This document shows positions 17,758 through 26,746 of a DNA stretch of 64,000 bases, piece after piece. The notes below the pieces were generated by a model. That model did no database searches. It saw nothing but the letters and a program-made list of their open reading frames with translations, and was not told where the DNA came from. Position 1 is the first letter of the stretch, and each line of letters opens with the position of its first letter. The stretch lies in contig NZ_JARGDP010000005.1 of NCBI RefSeq assembly GCF_029210395.1, positions 1 to 64,000 on the forward strand, read 5' to 3'. The translations under genes and the position numbers were made by a program. The stretch is from Petrocella sp. FN5 (lineage in GTDB: Bacteria > Bacillota > Clostridia > Lachnospirales > Vallitaleaceae).

Positions 17758-18366
17758 TTATTCATATAATTGGTCTTTTATAAGATCAAAATAATTTAAA
17801 TTCAAAGATTTGAAGCCATCCATTAAGGTTTGTACGGACAATCCGACAACCGTACTGTATTCTCCATCAATTCGTTTAACAAGGGTGGCACCAATACCTT
17901 GAATACCATAAGCACCTGCTTTATCCATTGGTTCGCCTGTCGCTACATAGTCCTGTATCCATGTTTCCGAAAGAGGGTTCATGATTACATTGGTCATAGC
18001 TACTTGTGTAAATACTTCATGACCCGGCTGGTGTATTAAAGTCATGCCTGTCAAAACCTGATGGGTTCTGCCGCTTATCGCAGTCAACATAGCTATAGCC
18101 TCTGTGGTTGTTTTAGGCTGAGTAAGGATTTGATTATCTACAACCACAATCGTATCGGACCCAATAATCAAGCCTTGATCGAGTTCTTTTGCAACTGCAT
18201 AGGCTTTTTCATATGAAAGTCTATGGACAAGAGCATGAGGCTTTTCATTAGGTTTATGTGATTCGTCAATATTAGACTTAATTACCCGTGGATATAGTTT
18301 TAAATTGTTGAGAATTTCTTTGCGTCTAGGTGATCCTGACGCTAAAATAATTTCTATAGATTTCAT
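17758..18366 (-). CDS. maf: Maf family nucleoside triphosphate pyrophosphatase
   Basis: The 202-residue protein begins with the Maf substrate loop (LASGSPRR, residues 8-15) and has GSDTIV with the catalytic aspartate near 70. Maf enzymes hydrolyse non-canonical or modified nucleotides such as dTTP/UTP analogues. The maf-radC-mre linkage is conserved. A longer spacer (58 bases) separates it from radC. Confidence 0.95.
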   Translation of the reverse strand: MKSIEIILASGSPRRKEILNNLKLYPRVIKSNIDESHKPNEKPHALVHRLSYEKAYAVAKELDQGLIIGSDTIVVVDNQILTQPKTTTEAIAMLTAISGRTHQVLTGMTLIHQPGHEVFTQVAMTNVIMNPLSETWIQDYVATGEPMDKAGAYGIQGIGATLVKRIDGEYSTVVGLSVQTLMDGFKSLNLNYFDLIKDQLYE

Positions 18367-18368
18367 AA

Positions 18369-18638
18369 TTATAACTTTCTGTAAACAAATAGTGATAGGG
18401 CTACACCTAGAATACTGGATACAGTAATTCTGATTAATATCTTAAATGTCAGTTCAATAACTTTTAAATCTATTTCTAATGGGTTCCCTACCATACCAAA
18501 CTTATAGCCGAAGTCTAGCCATTTCAAATAGGGTACGCCTTGTGCCAAATTACCGATGAAACCACCAAGAACAATACCGGTCAATACGAGTAGAAATAAA
18601 GTCCAACCGTTTTTTGTGCTTTTTCTTTGATATGTCAT
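18369..18638 (-). CDS. DUF4321 family small membrane protein
   Basis: This 89-residue protein has two hydrophobic segments (about 13-30 and 66-86) around a short loop (YLKWLDFGYKFGM), which fits the DUF4321 family common upstream of maf in Clostridia. Its function is unknown. Two bases separate it from maf, so the two are co-expressed, and it is probably the first gene of the maf-radC-mre-min transcript. I find no clean promoter in the preceding 130 bases. Confidence 0.8.
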   Translation of the reverse strand: MTYQRKSTKNGWTLFLLVLTGIVLGGFIGNLAQGVPYLKWLDFGYKFGMVGNPLEIDLKVIELTFKILIRITVSSILGVALSLFVYRKL

Positions 18639-18775
18639 ATTAATCCCCTTTTCTTAAGTACCTTTTAGAAACATGAGTAGAACATAAATCCGGGCACATA
18701 AAGTCTCCCTATATGTCAACGCAGTTCTATTTTATCATAGGCCTATTTATTTGTATAGTTTTTCAAGGTATAGAT

Positions 18776-18817
18776 TAAGAAAAACAGACTGACTCATTTT
18801 ATATGAGCCAGTCTGTT
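18776..18817 (-). terminator. Rho-independent terminator of the rnf operon
   Basis: A 15-bp hairpin (18783-18797 with 18803-18817, one wobble pair) is followed on the minus strand by TTTTTCTT, 18 bases after the rnfB stop. Confidence 0.92.
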
Positions 18818-18835
18818 AATGAATAAATCATAATA

Positions 18836-19633
18836 TTAGTGTTGTGTGATCGCTTTAGTAGGACAAACTTCAATACATGCACCACATTGAACACATTTAT
18901 CATAGTCGATTTTTGCTAAACCATTCGTAAAGGTAAAGGCATCATATTCACAAGCCTTAGAGCATTTGCGACAACCAATACAACCTACACTACATGCTTT
19001 CATTGTATCCTTACCTTTTTCCTGAGAGTTACAATTAACGCGTACTTTTGATGCTAAAGGTATGATTTCTATGATGTCTTTTGGACACGCAGATACACAG
19101 AGACCACATGAAGTACATTTTTCTTCATCCACGACGGCAAGACCGTTAACCACATGAATGGCATCGAACATACAGGCCTTGACACAGCTACCCAAACCAA
19201 GGCAGCCGTAAGAACACGCTTTTGAGCCACCACCTTGAACTTGGCTTGCATCGATACAATCTGCCACACCCATATAGATATATTTTTCCTTCGCTTTGTC
19301 ACAATCACCGAAGCACTTAACAAAAGCTGTAGTGGGATCAAGATCACTCACTTCTACACCCATGATTCTAGCAACTTCGTCTGCACAAGTTTGACCGCCA
19401 ACGGGACAACCACTGGTTTTAGCGTCTCCTTCGACTACAGCTTTAGCAAAAGCATCGCATCCAGCATATCCACAAGCACCACAATTGGCACTTGGCAAAG
19501 CTTCTCTAACCTCTGCGACGAGAGGGTTGACATCAACGGCAAATTTTTTGGCGGCATACCCAAGTCCTAATCCAAAGATTAATCCAAGGCCGCCAATACT
19601 TAGAGCCGAAAATATTATATTTGTCATTTCCAT
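18836..19633 (-). CDS. rnfB: Rnf complex iron-sulfur subunit B
   Basis: The 265-residue protein has an N-terminal transmembrane anchor (about 7-28). The RnfB FeS domain follows (CGACGYAGC then C at about 50-75), and later come several 4Fe-4S cysteine clusters, including CTSCGLCVSACP and CVQCGACIEVCP. RnfB is the entry point for electrons from reduced ferredoxin. It is the last gene of rnfCDGEAB, the order seen in acetogens and other Clostridia, and is followed by a strong terminator. Confidence 0.96.
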   Translation of the reverse strand: MEMTNIIFSALSIGGLGLIFGLGLGYAAKKFAVDVNPLVAEVREALPSANCGACGYAGCDAFAKAVVEGDAKTSGCPVGGQTCADEVARIMGVEVSDLDPTTAFVKCFGDCDKAKEKYIYMGVADCIDASQVQGGGSKACSYGCLGLGSCVKACMFDAIHVVNGLAVVDEEKCTSCGLCVSACPKDIIEIIPLASKVRVNCNSQEKGKDTMKACSVGCIGCRKCSKACEYDAFTFTNGLAKIDYDKCVQCGACIEVCPTKAITQH

Positions 19634-19648
19634 CCTAATACCTCCATC

Positions 19649-20227
19649 TTATTTGATCAATCCTGTAAATCCTAGGAAAGCAATCGCCATAAGCCCAGCA
19701 GTAATGAGTACGATTGGATATCCTTTAAAAGATTTTGGAATTGGATTGTATTCAATACGTTCTCTAATACCTGCCATTAAGACAATCGCTAGTGTGAAAC
19801 CAATAGCGGTACCTAACCCACTAACGATGCTCTTAAAGAGTGAATACTCATTTTGCATATTTATAACGGCAATACCAAGTACAGCACAATTGGTTGTAAT
19901 AAGAGGTAAAAACACCCCAAGGGCTTGATATAAAGAAGGGCTTGTTTTTTGTATAATCATCTCAACCAATTGAACAAGGGATGCTATGACCAGTATAAAT
20001 GCTATGGTATATAAAAACTCAATATTAAGTGTCTTAAGTATAAATTCATAAACAATATAGGACATAATTGATGCCAGAGTCATAACAAATGTAACGGCAA
20101 GACCCATTCCAAGAGCGGTCTCCACTTTTTTAGAAACACCTAAAAATGGACAAACACCTAAGAACCTTGAAAGCACGATGTTGTTGACCAAGATGGCACC
20201 GATAAAAAATAATAATAAATCCATCAT
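19649..20227 (-). CDS. rnfA: Rnf complex membrane subunit A
   Basis: The 192-residue protein has six hydrophobic segments with the RnfA/NqrE signatures (NNIVLSRFLGVCPFLGVS and ITTNCAVLGIA). The membrane cysteines in these repeats are thought to hold an intramembrane [2Fe-2S] centre with RnfE. It lies 15 bases upstream of rnfB. Confidence 0.96.
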   Translation of the reverse strand: MMDLLLFFIGAILVNNIVLSRFLGVCPFLGVSKKVETALGMGLAVTFVMTLASIMSYIVYEFILKTLNIEFLYTIAFILVIASLVQLVEMIIQKTSPSLYQALGVFLPLITTNCAVLGIAVINMQNEYSLFKSIVSGLGTAIGFTLAIVLMAGIRERIEYNPIPKSFKGYPIVLITAGLMAIAFLGFTGLIK

Positions 20228-20233
20228 AACCTC

Positions 20234-20839
20234 CTAATTTCTATTGGCTGCTTTTGCCAAAACATAATTAAATGCTGCCAGTAATACACCTAGAACTAAG
20301 AACGCACCAGGCGCTAGTATCATTATAGATATTGGAACATAGCCAGCTGGCATAACACTCAGACCAAAAAGTGTCCCTGCACCTAAAATCTCTCTAACAG
20401 CACCAATGGCGCCAAGAGCAAGTGTGAAACCAAGACCCATACCCAATCCGTCAACAACGGATATAAATGGCTTGTTCTTTGAAGCAAAGCCTTCTGCACG
20501 TCCTAAAATAACACAGTTAACAACAATAAGGGGTATGAATATACCGAGTGAAGCATAAAGCGCCGGTACAAAACCTTGAAGCATGAAATCTACTATGGTT
20601 ACAAATGAGGCAATGACAACTATGAAAGCGGGTATCCTAACTTTTGAAGGTATAATGTTTCTAAGAAGAGAAATAACCAGATTGGCCATAATGAGTACAA
20701 CCGTTGTAGCAAGCCCCATACCGATACCATTTTCGGCAGAAGTTGTTACAGCCAAAGTAGGACACATGCCAAGGACTTGGATAAAAACAGGATTCTCATC
20801 TAAAATACCTGATTTGAATCTTTTTATAGCACTTTTCAT
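20234..20839 (-). CDS. rnfE: Rnf complex membrane subunit E
   Basis: This 201-residue paralogue of RnfA has six membrane segments and the pattern NPVFIQVLGMCPTLAVT plus IVVNCVILGRAEGFA. It forms the pseudo-symmetric partner of RnfA in the ion-pumping membrane core and ends six bases before rnfA. Confidence 0.96.
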   Translation of the reverse strand: MKSAIKRFKSGILDENPVFIQVLGMCPTLAVTTSAENGIGMGLATTVVLIMANLVISLLRNIIPSKVRIPAFIVVIASFVTIVDFMLQGFVPALYASLGIFIPLIVVNCVILGRAEGFASKNKPFISVVDGLGMGLGFTLALGAIGAVREILGAGTLFGLSVMPAGYVPISIMILAPGAFLVLGVLLAAFNYVLAKAANRN

Positions 20840-21427
20840 CTATTTCACCTCCGCCATGTTGTCATTAAAATATTGAGTGGCAACATTTACCGCATTCGTA
20901 ACAGATACAGATGTTATGGTAGCACCACTAATGGATGTTATATCACCAGGATTACCGGTTGGTGCACCTTTAATAACCGTTAAGGGTGCAACAGGTTGTC
21001 CCTCGAATTCAGATTTGAAGGCTAATTCAGTAATCTTAGCACCAAGACCCGGTGTTTCATTATGCCGAATGACATCGACACCAAGTATTTGATCATCCAT
21101 GCCGATACCGACCATTAAAGCTATATTGCCTCCATAACCTTCTGTTGCCGTCATCTCAAAAGCATAACCAATTATTGCACCATCTTTTGTCGCTTCATAC
21201 AGGTTTACAATGCCTTGTTCACTAGAACCTTCTTCTAAATCTATCAATGAAAATTCAGTAGCCTCAAAAACGACGGCTTTTAAAGCGTTATTTTTAAGTC
21301 TTTCTTGCTGTATACGGATAGGTTCTTTGGTAACTTCATAAGTTAACCCCAGTAGTGTTCCGGCAATTACAGTAATCATGAATAGAATCATTGCGTTTTT
21401 AATGATATTATCTGATTGTTTAGCCAT
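20840..21427 (-). CDS. rnfG: Rnf complex FMN-binding subunit G
   Basis: The 195-residue protein has one N-terminal transmembrane helix (11-30) and an extracytoplasmic FMN-binding domain. The motif SGATITS (167-173) supplies Thr170 for covalent FMN attachment, which normally needs an ApbE flavin transferase encoded elsewhere. The gene abuts rnfE and overlaps rnfD by one base. Confidence 0.96.
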   Translation of the reverse strand: MAKQSDNIIKNAMILFMITVIAGTLLGLTYEVTKEPIRIQQERLKNNALKAVVFEATEFSLIDLEEGSSEQGIVNLYEATKDGAIIGYAFEMTATEGYGGNIALMVGIGMDDQILGVDVIRHNETPGLGAKITELAFKSEFEGQPVAPLTVIKGAPTGNPGDITSISGATITSVSVTNAVNVATQYFNDNMAEVK

Positions 21428-22362
21428 TATTTTGCCACCTCCCCAAATGATTTTGGAACTGTGTATTTATCAATAAGTGGTACAAAAAGATTCATAATCA
21501 AGATTGCAAAAGATACACCTTCTGGATACCCTCCGAAAAGTCGAATCAGAGCTGTCAGCAAACCGCATCCCAAGCCCATAATGATCTGTCCTTTGGGCGT
21601 CGTTGGTGAGGAGGCATAATCTGTTGCCATAAAAAAGGCACCAATCATCAATCCTCCTGAAAAAATATGATAGCCTAAAAATGTCAAATCAAAACCTTTT
21701 CCTCCAAATAGCAGAACCATAATGGCCGTCGTAGCAATATAAATGGTTGGTATACGCCATGAAATTACTTTTCTTGCCATTAAATACAGACCACCAATTA
21801 TTAATGCGATGGCTGAAGTCTCACCTAAAGAACCCGGTATTGTACCAATAAAGGTATCAAAAAGTGGCGGCATCAACTGCCCTCCCTCTTTCATAATCCC
21901 AAGTGGTGTTGCAGCACTAACGCCATCGATACCCCCCCACGTGGTCATTAGACCCGTGAAAGAAATCAAGAGAAAAGCTCTCGCAGCCAAAGCAGGGTTC
22001 ATAAAATTTTGACCCAGGCCACCAAAAAGTTGTTTGACAATGATAATGGCAAAGAAACTACCCATAACCGAAACCCACCACGGAATAGAACTTGGTAAGT
22101 TAAGTGCCAGTAGCAAGCCGGTTACAGCAGCAGATAAATCCATTGCAGTGTTTTTTTGTTTCATTAGTTTTGTATAACCCCATTCCGCAAAAACACTAGA
22201 TAGGATACAAACAACGATGGTACTAAAGGCACCGACACCAAAATAATAAATAGCAAATAAGGCAGCGGGTGTCAAAGCAATTAAAACATCTAACATCGTT
22301 TTTTGTATCGAATCTCTTGATTTAATATGCGGTGATGAAGAAATTATATACATATCTGACAT
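21427..22362 (-). CDS. rnfD: Rnf complex membrane subunit D
   Basis: The 311-residue multi-spanning protein carries the covalent FMN motif (DGVSAATPLG, Thr152) and the NqrB/RnfD helices. It takes part in ion translocation coupled to electron flow between ferredoxin and NAD+. Its stop overlaps the rnfG start by one base. Whether the pumped ion is Na+ or H+ cannot be judged from sequence by eye. Confidence 0.96.
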   Translation of the reverse strand: MSDMYIISSSPHIKSRDSIQKTMLDVLIALTPAALFAIYYFGVGAFSTIVVCILSSVFAEWGYTKLMKQKNTAMDLSAAVTGLLLALNLPSSIPWWVSVMGSFFAIIIVKQLFGGLGQNFMNPALAARAFLLISFTGLMTTWGGIDGVSAATPLGIMKEGGQLMPPLFDTFIGTIPGSLGETSAIALIIGGLYLMARKVISWRIPTIYIATTAIMVLLFGGKGFDLTFLGYHIFSGGLMIGAFFMATDYASSPTTPKGQIIMGLGCGLLTALIRLFGGYPEGVSFAILIMNLFVPLIDKYTVPKSFGEVAK

Positions 22363-22371
22363 ATGAGCCTC

Positions 22372-23694
22372 CTAAGATTTTCTTCTGTTTGTAAGGATTT
22401 GTTTCTTGGTCGTCCTAAAGGATTGGAGTAAATGTCTTTTCGATGGACAAATATAAGAACATGCACCGCACTCCATACAATCCATACCGTTATACGCCTC
22501 AAATTCATCTTCAACCTGTGCCAATGCAAATTTGTTTAATTCAAAAGGTAAAAGACCCATTGGACATGCGCTAACACATTTACCACAACGCATACAATTA
22601 CTCTCATCTTCTGTTGCTATGGCTTTTTTCGTTAAGCATAATATGGAAGAAGAACCTTTTATAATCGGAACATCCATGGTATACATAGCAAAACCCATCA
22701 TAGGTCCACCTGAAATGATTTTGGCCGGTTCTTCAACAAAACCGCCTGCAGCTTCAATCAGTTCCTTATAACTGGTACCCAGTCTAACTTTAAAGTTTTG
22801 TGGTTCTTTGATGGCATCGCCTGTAACTGTAACAATCCTACGTGTTAAAGGTCGTCCACGATCAACCGCTCTATGAATGGCAACAATGGTATCCACATTT
22901 TGTACGATGCACCCAACTTCAAAAGGTAGTTTTCCAGAGGGTACTTCTCTTTTTGTTGCTGCATATATGAGTTGTTTTTCAGCACCTTGTGGGTACTTAG
23001 TATGTAATGTAATCACGTCAATACGAGGCTCTGCTTTAGCTGCTTCTGTTACTTTTTTAATAGCATCCGGTTTATTTGCCTCAATACCAATGATTCCCTT
23101 AGCATCCTTAAACATGCTTAGTAAAACCTTAAGGCCGGCAATCAGACGATCTGTTTCTTCTAACATAATACGATGATCTGACGTCAAATAAGGCTCACAT
23201 TCAGCACCGTTTAAAATGATATAATCAATTTTTTTATCCGGTGGTGGTGCAAGTTTTATATGGGTTGGGAAGGTCGCGCCTCCCATACCTACAATGCCTG
23301 CATTTTTAATAATCTCTAATATCTCTTCGTTTGTCATGTTCTTATAATCATGAACTTGATTCAAACTTGGATCGTCTTCATAGAGATGATCGTTTTCAAT
23401 AATAATACCCTTGCACTTAAACCCATTAGGGTGTTCCACTTCTTCTATGGACTTGACGGTCCCTGAAACACTACTAAAAATCGGCGAAGAAACAAATGCT
23501 TCTGAATCAGCGATTTTTTGTCCTAATAAAACACGATCACCTTTTTTGACAATAGGCTCACATGGTGCCCCAATATGTTGTGCCATTGGAAAAATTAGAT
23601 CTCCAATCGGCTTTAATATTTTTATGGGTTTTTGATTCGTTGATTCTTTGTGATCCGGTGGATGAATTCCACGTTTGAAAGTAAATGCTGCCAT
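22372..23694 (-). CDS. rnfC: Rnf complex NADH-binding subunit C
   Basis: The 440-residue protein (start at the ATG six bases after GGAGG) has an N-terminal barrel-sandwich domain (FKRGIHPPDHKE) and a Rossmann NADH/FMN domain (GGATFPTHIKL, NGAECEPYLTSDHRIM). Near the C-terminus it has two 4Fe-4S motifs (CMRCGKCVSACP and CMECGACSYICP). It exchanges electrons with NAD+ on the cytoplasmic side. It is the first gene of the operon, with a 355-base upstream spacer. Confidence 0.96.
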   Translation of the reverse strand: MAAFTFKRGIHPPDHKESTNQKPIKILKPIGDLIFPMAQHIGAPCEPIVKKGDRVLLGQKIADSEAFVSSPIFSSVSGTVKSIEEVEHPNGFKCKGIIIENDHLYEDDPSLNQVHDYKNMTNEEILEIIKNAGIVGMGGATFPTHIKLAPPPDKKIDYIILNGAECEPYLTSDHRIMLEETDRLIAGLKVLLSMFKDAKGIIGIEANKPDAIKKVTEAAKAEPRIDVITLHTKYPQGAEKQLIYAATKREVPSGKLPFEVGCIVQNVDTIVAIHRAVDRGRPLTRRIVTVTGDAIKEPQNFKVRLGTSYKELIEAAGGFVEEPAKIISGGPMMGFAMYTMDVPIIKGSSSILCLTKKAIATEDESNCMRCGKCVSACPMGLLPFELNKFALAQVEDEFEAYNGMDCMECGACSYICPSKRHLLQSFRTTKKQILTNRRKS

Positions 23695-23895
23695 AGGCAA
23701 CCTCCATTCTGTTTTTATTTGCAACTGTTTGATTTACAAACTAAAACTGCCTTAGACTTATTATTAACTTGAGTCTTTAAACCTATATACAATGCATCAT
23801 GGCTCAGTACATATAATAATACAAATGGACTGTTACCACAACAATTGATACATAGTTGACAATGTTACGAATCATGTTTAATTTCTCCAAGTCTC

Positions 23896-23936
23896 ATTAT
23901 ACATGACTTTACAGTGTATTATGTATACATACTGTA
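23896..23936 (-). promoter_or_regulatory. Candidate rnf promoter with palindromic operator at -35
   Basis: TATAAT (minus strand, 23896-23901) lacks a consensus -35. Instead, the region at the correct distance falls inside a 27-base quasi-palindrome (TACAGT at 23910-23915, ACTGTA at 23931-23936) with a second palindrome TATGTATACATA inside it. This layout suggests an activator-dependent or repressible promoter. It would give a leader of about 195 bases before rnfC. Confidence 0.5.
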
Positions 23937-24050
23937 TTTATAAAAAACAAATTTAGGCAACAATCAATCCATTATCGTCTTAACTTTACCATCGGATTGC
24001 GCCTTTATTTTGTTTGTTTTTTAATTTGACGCTTTAAGCATTATTTGTTG
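23937..24050. other. AT-rich spacer with a degenerate GGTTAAAG-type end
   Basis: This part of the spacer after the HATPase gene holds no gene. It contains TTTAATTTGACGCTTTAAGC (about 24021-24040), which resembles the repeat end found at 29442-29491, but I find no good partner arm. No clear terminator follows the HATPase stop. Confidence 0.35.
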
Positions 24051-24593
24051 TTATTGTCGAAGTTCATCAATAGATTCAGTAAGATATTCCTTCAACCATT
24101 GTATTACACTTATTGAAGTTAAAGGTACATCTTCCAAAGCTTCTTGCAAAGCTTTCGTACTGACTTCAAAGTTATTTTCATTATAGTTATGTCTATAACA
24201 AATATCAATGTTCTCATTGGAAGTGATGAGTCCGATTATTGTATTTACAATATCACCCATAGGAGGACGATCAATGTGGTCATATACCATCATAGATTTT
24301 AGCGTTGTACCACAACCAACTTGAGACTCAATCTTCAAATAACCATCACATAGACGACAGTTTTCATCTAATAATGGTATACCTAGACCCACTTTTCGAA
24401 GGGTACGTGATGTGGTGAAAGGATTCTTAATCGTACTTAGAATCTCATCTGGAATACCTTTTCCATTATCTTGTATGTCAAAGCGAAATTCATTATTGTA
24501 TAAGTCCTCTGAGACGGATATAAGAATTTGACTCGCACCACCTCGAACACTATTGGTTGCAATGTCTAATATATGCATGGATAATTCTTTCAT
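24051..24593 (-). CDS. HATPase_c-type ATP-binding protein of the hydrogenase-sensor module
   Basis: The 180-residue protein contains a GHKL ATP-binding fold: N-box (HILDIATNSVRGGA), G1 box (DIQDNGKGIP) and a G2-like segment (TLRKVGLGIPLL). An approximately 80-residue C-terminal extension is of unknown role. There is no histidine phosphoacceptor domain, so it is a half kinase or switch ATPase. I start it at the ATG seven bases after AGGTG. It is the last gene of a five-gene module with two DRTGG proteins and a hydrogenase-like protein. In other Clostridia similar genes stand beside FeFe-hydrogenase operons. Confidence 0.82.
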   Translation of the reverse strand: MKELSMHILDIATNSVRGGASQILISVSEDLYNNEFRFDIQDNGKGIPDEILSTIKNPFTTSRTLRKVGLGIPLLDENCRLCDGYLKIESQVGCGTTLKSMMVYDHIDRPPMGDIVNTIIGLITSNENIDICYRHNYNENNFEVSTKALQEALEDVPLTSISVIQWLKEYLTESIDELRQ

Positions 24594-24603
24594 AAGATTA
24601 CAC

Positions 24604-24939
24604 CTATTCCAAACCATTTTTAGACAATAAGGCAGCTGATTCATAAGAGGATAAGTGCGTCGTCATAATAACAATACCTTCTTCATTCGCTTTTGAAATA
24701 GCATCTTCATCCACTTTAAAGTCTTCAGTAACAATAATACAAGCAACATTAATCAAGGTACCGACTGCAATGATATTAATATGGCCTTGTATGGTGATCC
24801 ATGCGCACTGCTCTTTCGCTTTTCCCATTACAACACTGAGCAAGTCGCCAACAAATCCGGATTGAACACTATTATTCTCATAAGTTGATTGGGTCACTAC
24901 AGTTGCATTAAGTATTTTTTGAACATCGTTTATGGTCAT
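24604..24939 (-). CDS. DRTGG-domain protein
   Basis: The 111-residue protein is essentially a single DRTGG domain (MTINDVQKILNATVV, GDLLSVVMGKAKEQCAWIT, IVIMTTHLSSYESAALL). These domains are associated with regulation but have no settled ligand. Its start overlaps the hydrogenase-like gene stop. It is a paralogue of the protein at 26730-27098. Confidence 0.85.
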   Translation of the reverse strand: MTINDVQKILNATVVTQSTYENNSVQSGFVGDLLSVVMGKAKEQCAWITIQGHINIIAVGTLINVACIIVTEDFKVDEDAISKANEEGIVIMTTHLSSYESAALLSKNGLE

Positions 24940-26255
24940 GATTCTCTCCTATTCTGATCAATGGAAGGTGGTAAAATACCACTGAGTGACATCATTTCCT
25001 CTGCCATGGACCTTACCTTTTCTCTTAACATAAAAATACAGTCTTCAATAATTGCATCTCCTCTAACGACATCTTCAGCAAAAGCCTTACAGGTTGGAGC
25101 GCCACAAGATCCACAATCAATTCGAGGTAATGTTTTGTGTAAATCATCAATCTGTTCCATTTTAGTTAAAGCCACCATCATATTGTCATCCAATTTTCTG
25201 ACATGTGTCACTTCAAGGGCATAGTCCCATTTGAGCCGTATTTTGGGATTAATAATGTTTAGATCTCTTGTTTTTCCATGTTGCTTGACATACTTTTTTA
25301 TTTTTCCCATTCGATTCGTACTCACAAAAGAGTTCTCAACGGTTAAAGGTCCACCTAAGCATCCATTCACACAAGCCAAACATTCTATAAAATCAACATC
25401 TAGCTTATTGTTTTCAACTCTTTCTAGAATAGTGATGACATTTTCAATACCATCAACAGCAACCAAATTATAGACTTTTGAAGCAAGACCTTCTCCACCA
25501 CTTGCAGCCCATCCAATTCCGTTAGCTGAACTCATTTGAATAATTTCAATATCTTCCGGTTTCAATTTATTAATCACCGGTATTAACTCTAAGTATATGT
25601 CTTTCATAGATATGACACCATCAACATCGCTGGTTTTAATTGTTTGTGGTTGCCTGCTATTGGTAACTTTTGCAGCGCATGGTGTAATAAAGAAAATACC
25701 TATATCTTTACTTGCAAGTCCCTGATCCATCAAATATTGTCTGGCGTAACGGGCTATGGCTTCTTTAGGTGAAATAATCGGCATAACATTATCAATTAAT
25801 GAAGGAAAACGCATTTGTATTAACTTTACAATGGCTGGACATGCCGAAGATATAACAGGACGATTAATTTTACCTTCATCCAACAACTGTTGGCTATATG
25901 CAGTAACAACATCTGCCGCTTTTGCAACCTCAAAAACTTCATCAAATCCAATTTTCTTTAGGGCCGTTAGCACAATATTAGGATCTCTGAGTTGTTTAAA
26001 TTGTGTGTATAGGGTTGGTGCCGGTATTGCAACTTTATATTTAAATTTGTTGATTTTATCCAGGGGATCAGTAAGTGCTCGTTTAGCATGACTTTTACAA
26101 ACACGAATACACATACCGCAATCAATACAAAGTTCATCTGTAATTTCTGCTTTTGAATGTCTGACACGAATGGCTTCTGTTGGGCAACGCTTGATACAAT
26201 CCGTACAACCTATACAACGATTTTTATCAAGGGTTACTGAATGGTAATTTCCCAT
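24936..26255 (-). CDS. FeFe-hydrogenase-like iron-sulfur protein, probable redox/H2 sensor
   Basis: The 439-residue protein has two N-terminal 4Fe-4S motifs (Cys14/17/20/24 and 43/46/49/53), a hydrogenase large-subunit C domain, and a C-terminal FeS domain (Cys381/384/389/406). All four H-cluster ligand positions are kept: Cys139 in SSACP, Cys193 in TPCAAK, and Cys295 and Cys299 in ECLACVNGCLGG. The residue before Cys139, the proton-relay cysteine in catalytic enzymes, is Ala138. This substitution is known from sensory (HydS-type) hydrogenases. Its neighbours are DRTGG and HATPase proteins, so sensing rather than bulk H2 turnover is inferred. There is no maturase nearby. Confidence 0.85.
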   Translation of the reverse strand: MGNYHSVTLDKNRCIGCTDCIKRCPTEAIRVRHSKAEITDELCIDCGMCIRVCKSHAKRALTDPLDKINKFKYKVAIPAPTLYTQFKQLRDPNIVLTALKKIGFDEVFEVAKAADVVTAYSQQLLDEGKINRPVISSACPAIVKLIQMRFPSLIDNVMPIISPKEAIARYARQYLMDQGLASKDIGIFFITPCAAKVTNSRQPQTIKTSDVDGVISMKDIYLELIPVINKLKPEDIEIIQMSSANGIGWAASGGEGLASKVYNLVAVDGIENVITILERVENNKLDVDFIECLACVNGCLGGPLTVENSFVSTNRMGKIKKYVKQHGKTRDLNIINPKIRLKWDYALEVTHVRKLDDNMMVALTKMEQIDDLHKTLPRIDCGSCGAPTCKAFAEDVVRGDAIIEDCIFMLREKVRSMAEEMMSLSGILPPSIDQNRRES

Positions 26256-26320
26256 ATCATGATGCCTCCTAATAGAACTCTTTATAAGAATGACGCTACG
26301 ACTGATATTAATACTTCTTT

Positions 26321-26746
26321 CTATGCTTGTTCAGGATAGAGCTTCACTGTGATTTCTACGGTTGTTCCTTTACCGGGTTCGGATTCAATCTGAAGGATGT
26401 CTGCATAGCGCTTCATATTGGCAAGACCCATCCCTGCACCAAAGCCCATTTCTCTAGCTAACCTAGATGCTGTCGAGTAACCGGCTTTCATGGCCAGCTC
26501 AATATTTTCTATACCGGGTCCTTCATCTTTTAAAACCACATGTACATGATCCGGCATAATCTCCGCATCAATAACACCACCATGTGCGTGAATCACCATA
26601 TTGATTTCTGCTTCATACATGGCAACGGATATTTTTCTGATAATCTCCGGTTTAATTGCAAGTTGTTTTAGGACTTTTTTTACCTTACTGGAAGCCACAC
26701 CCGCAGAAATGAACTCACCACCTTCAACATCAAAATGTAAGTTCAT
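26321..26746 (-). CDS. Anti-sigma-factor-like ATP-binding protein (RsbW/RsbT type)
   Basis: This 141-residue GHKL protein has an N-box (YEAEINMVIHAHGG), G1 (LKDEGPGI) and G2 (GFGAGMGLANMKRY) of the anti-sigma/serine-kinase class. The ATG is preceded by GGAGAGGAG. It overlaps the upstream DRTGG gene. Proteins of this class phosphorylate or switch partner proteins; no sigma factor or antagonist is encoded next to it, so the target is unknown. Confidence 0.85.
   Translation of the reverse strand: MNLHFDVEGGEFISAGVASSKVKKVLKQLAIKPEIIRKISVAMYEAEINMVIHAHGGVIDAEIMPDHVHVVLKDEGPGIENIELAMKAGYSTASRLAREMGFGAGMGLANMKRYADILQIESEPGKGTTVEITVKLYPEQA

Noticed and set aside
19485-19928. Plus-strand open frame spanning rnfB and rnfA
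   Set aside because: It is antisense to two certain rnf genes and has no ribosome site.
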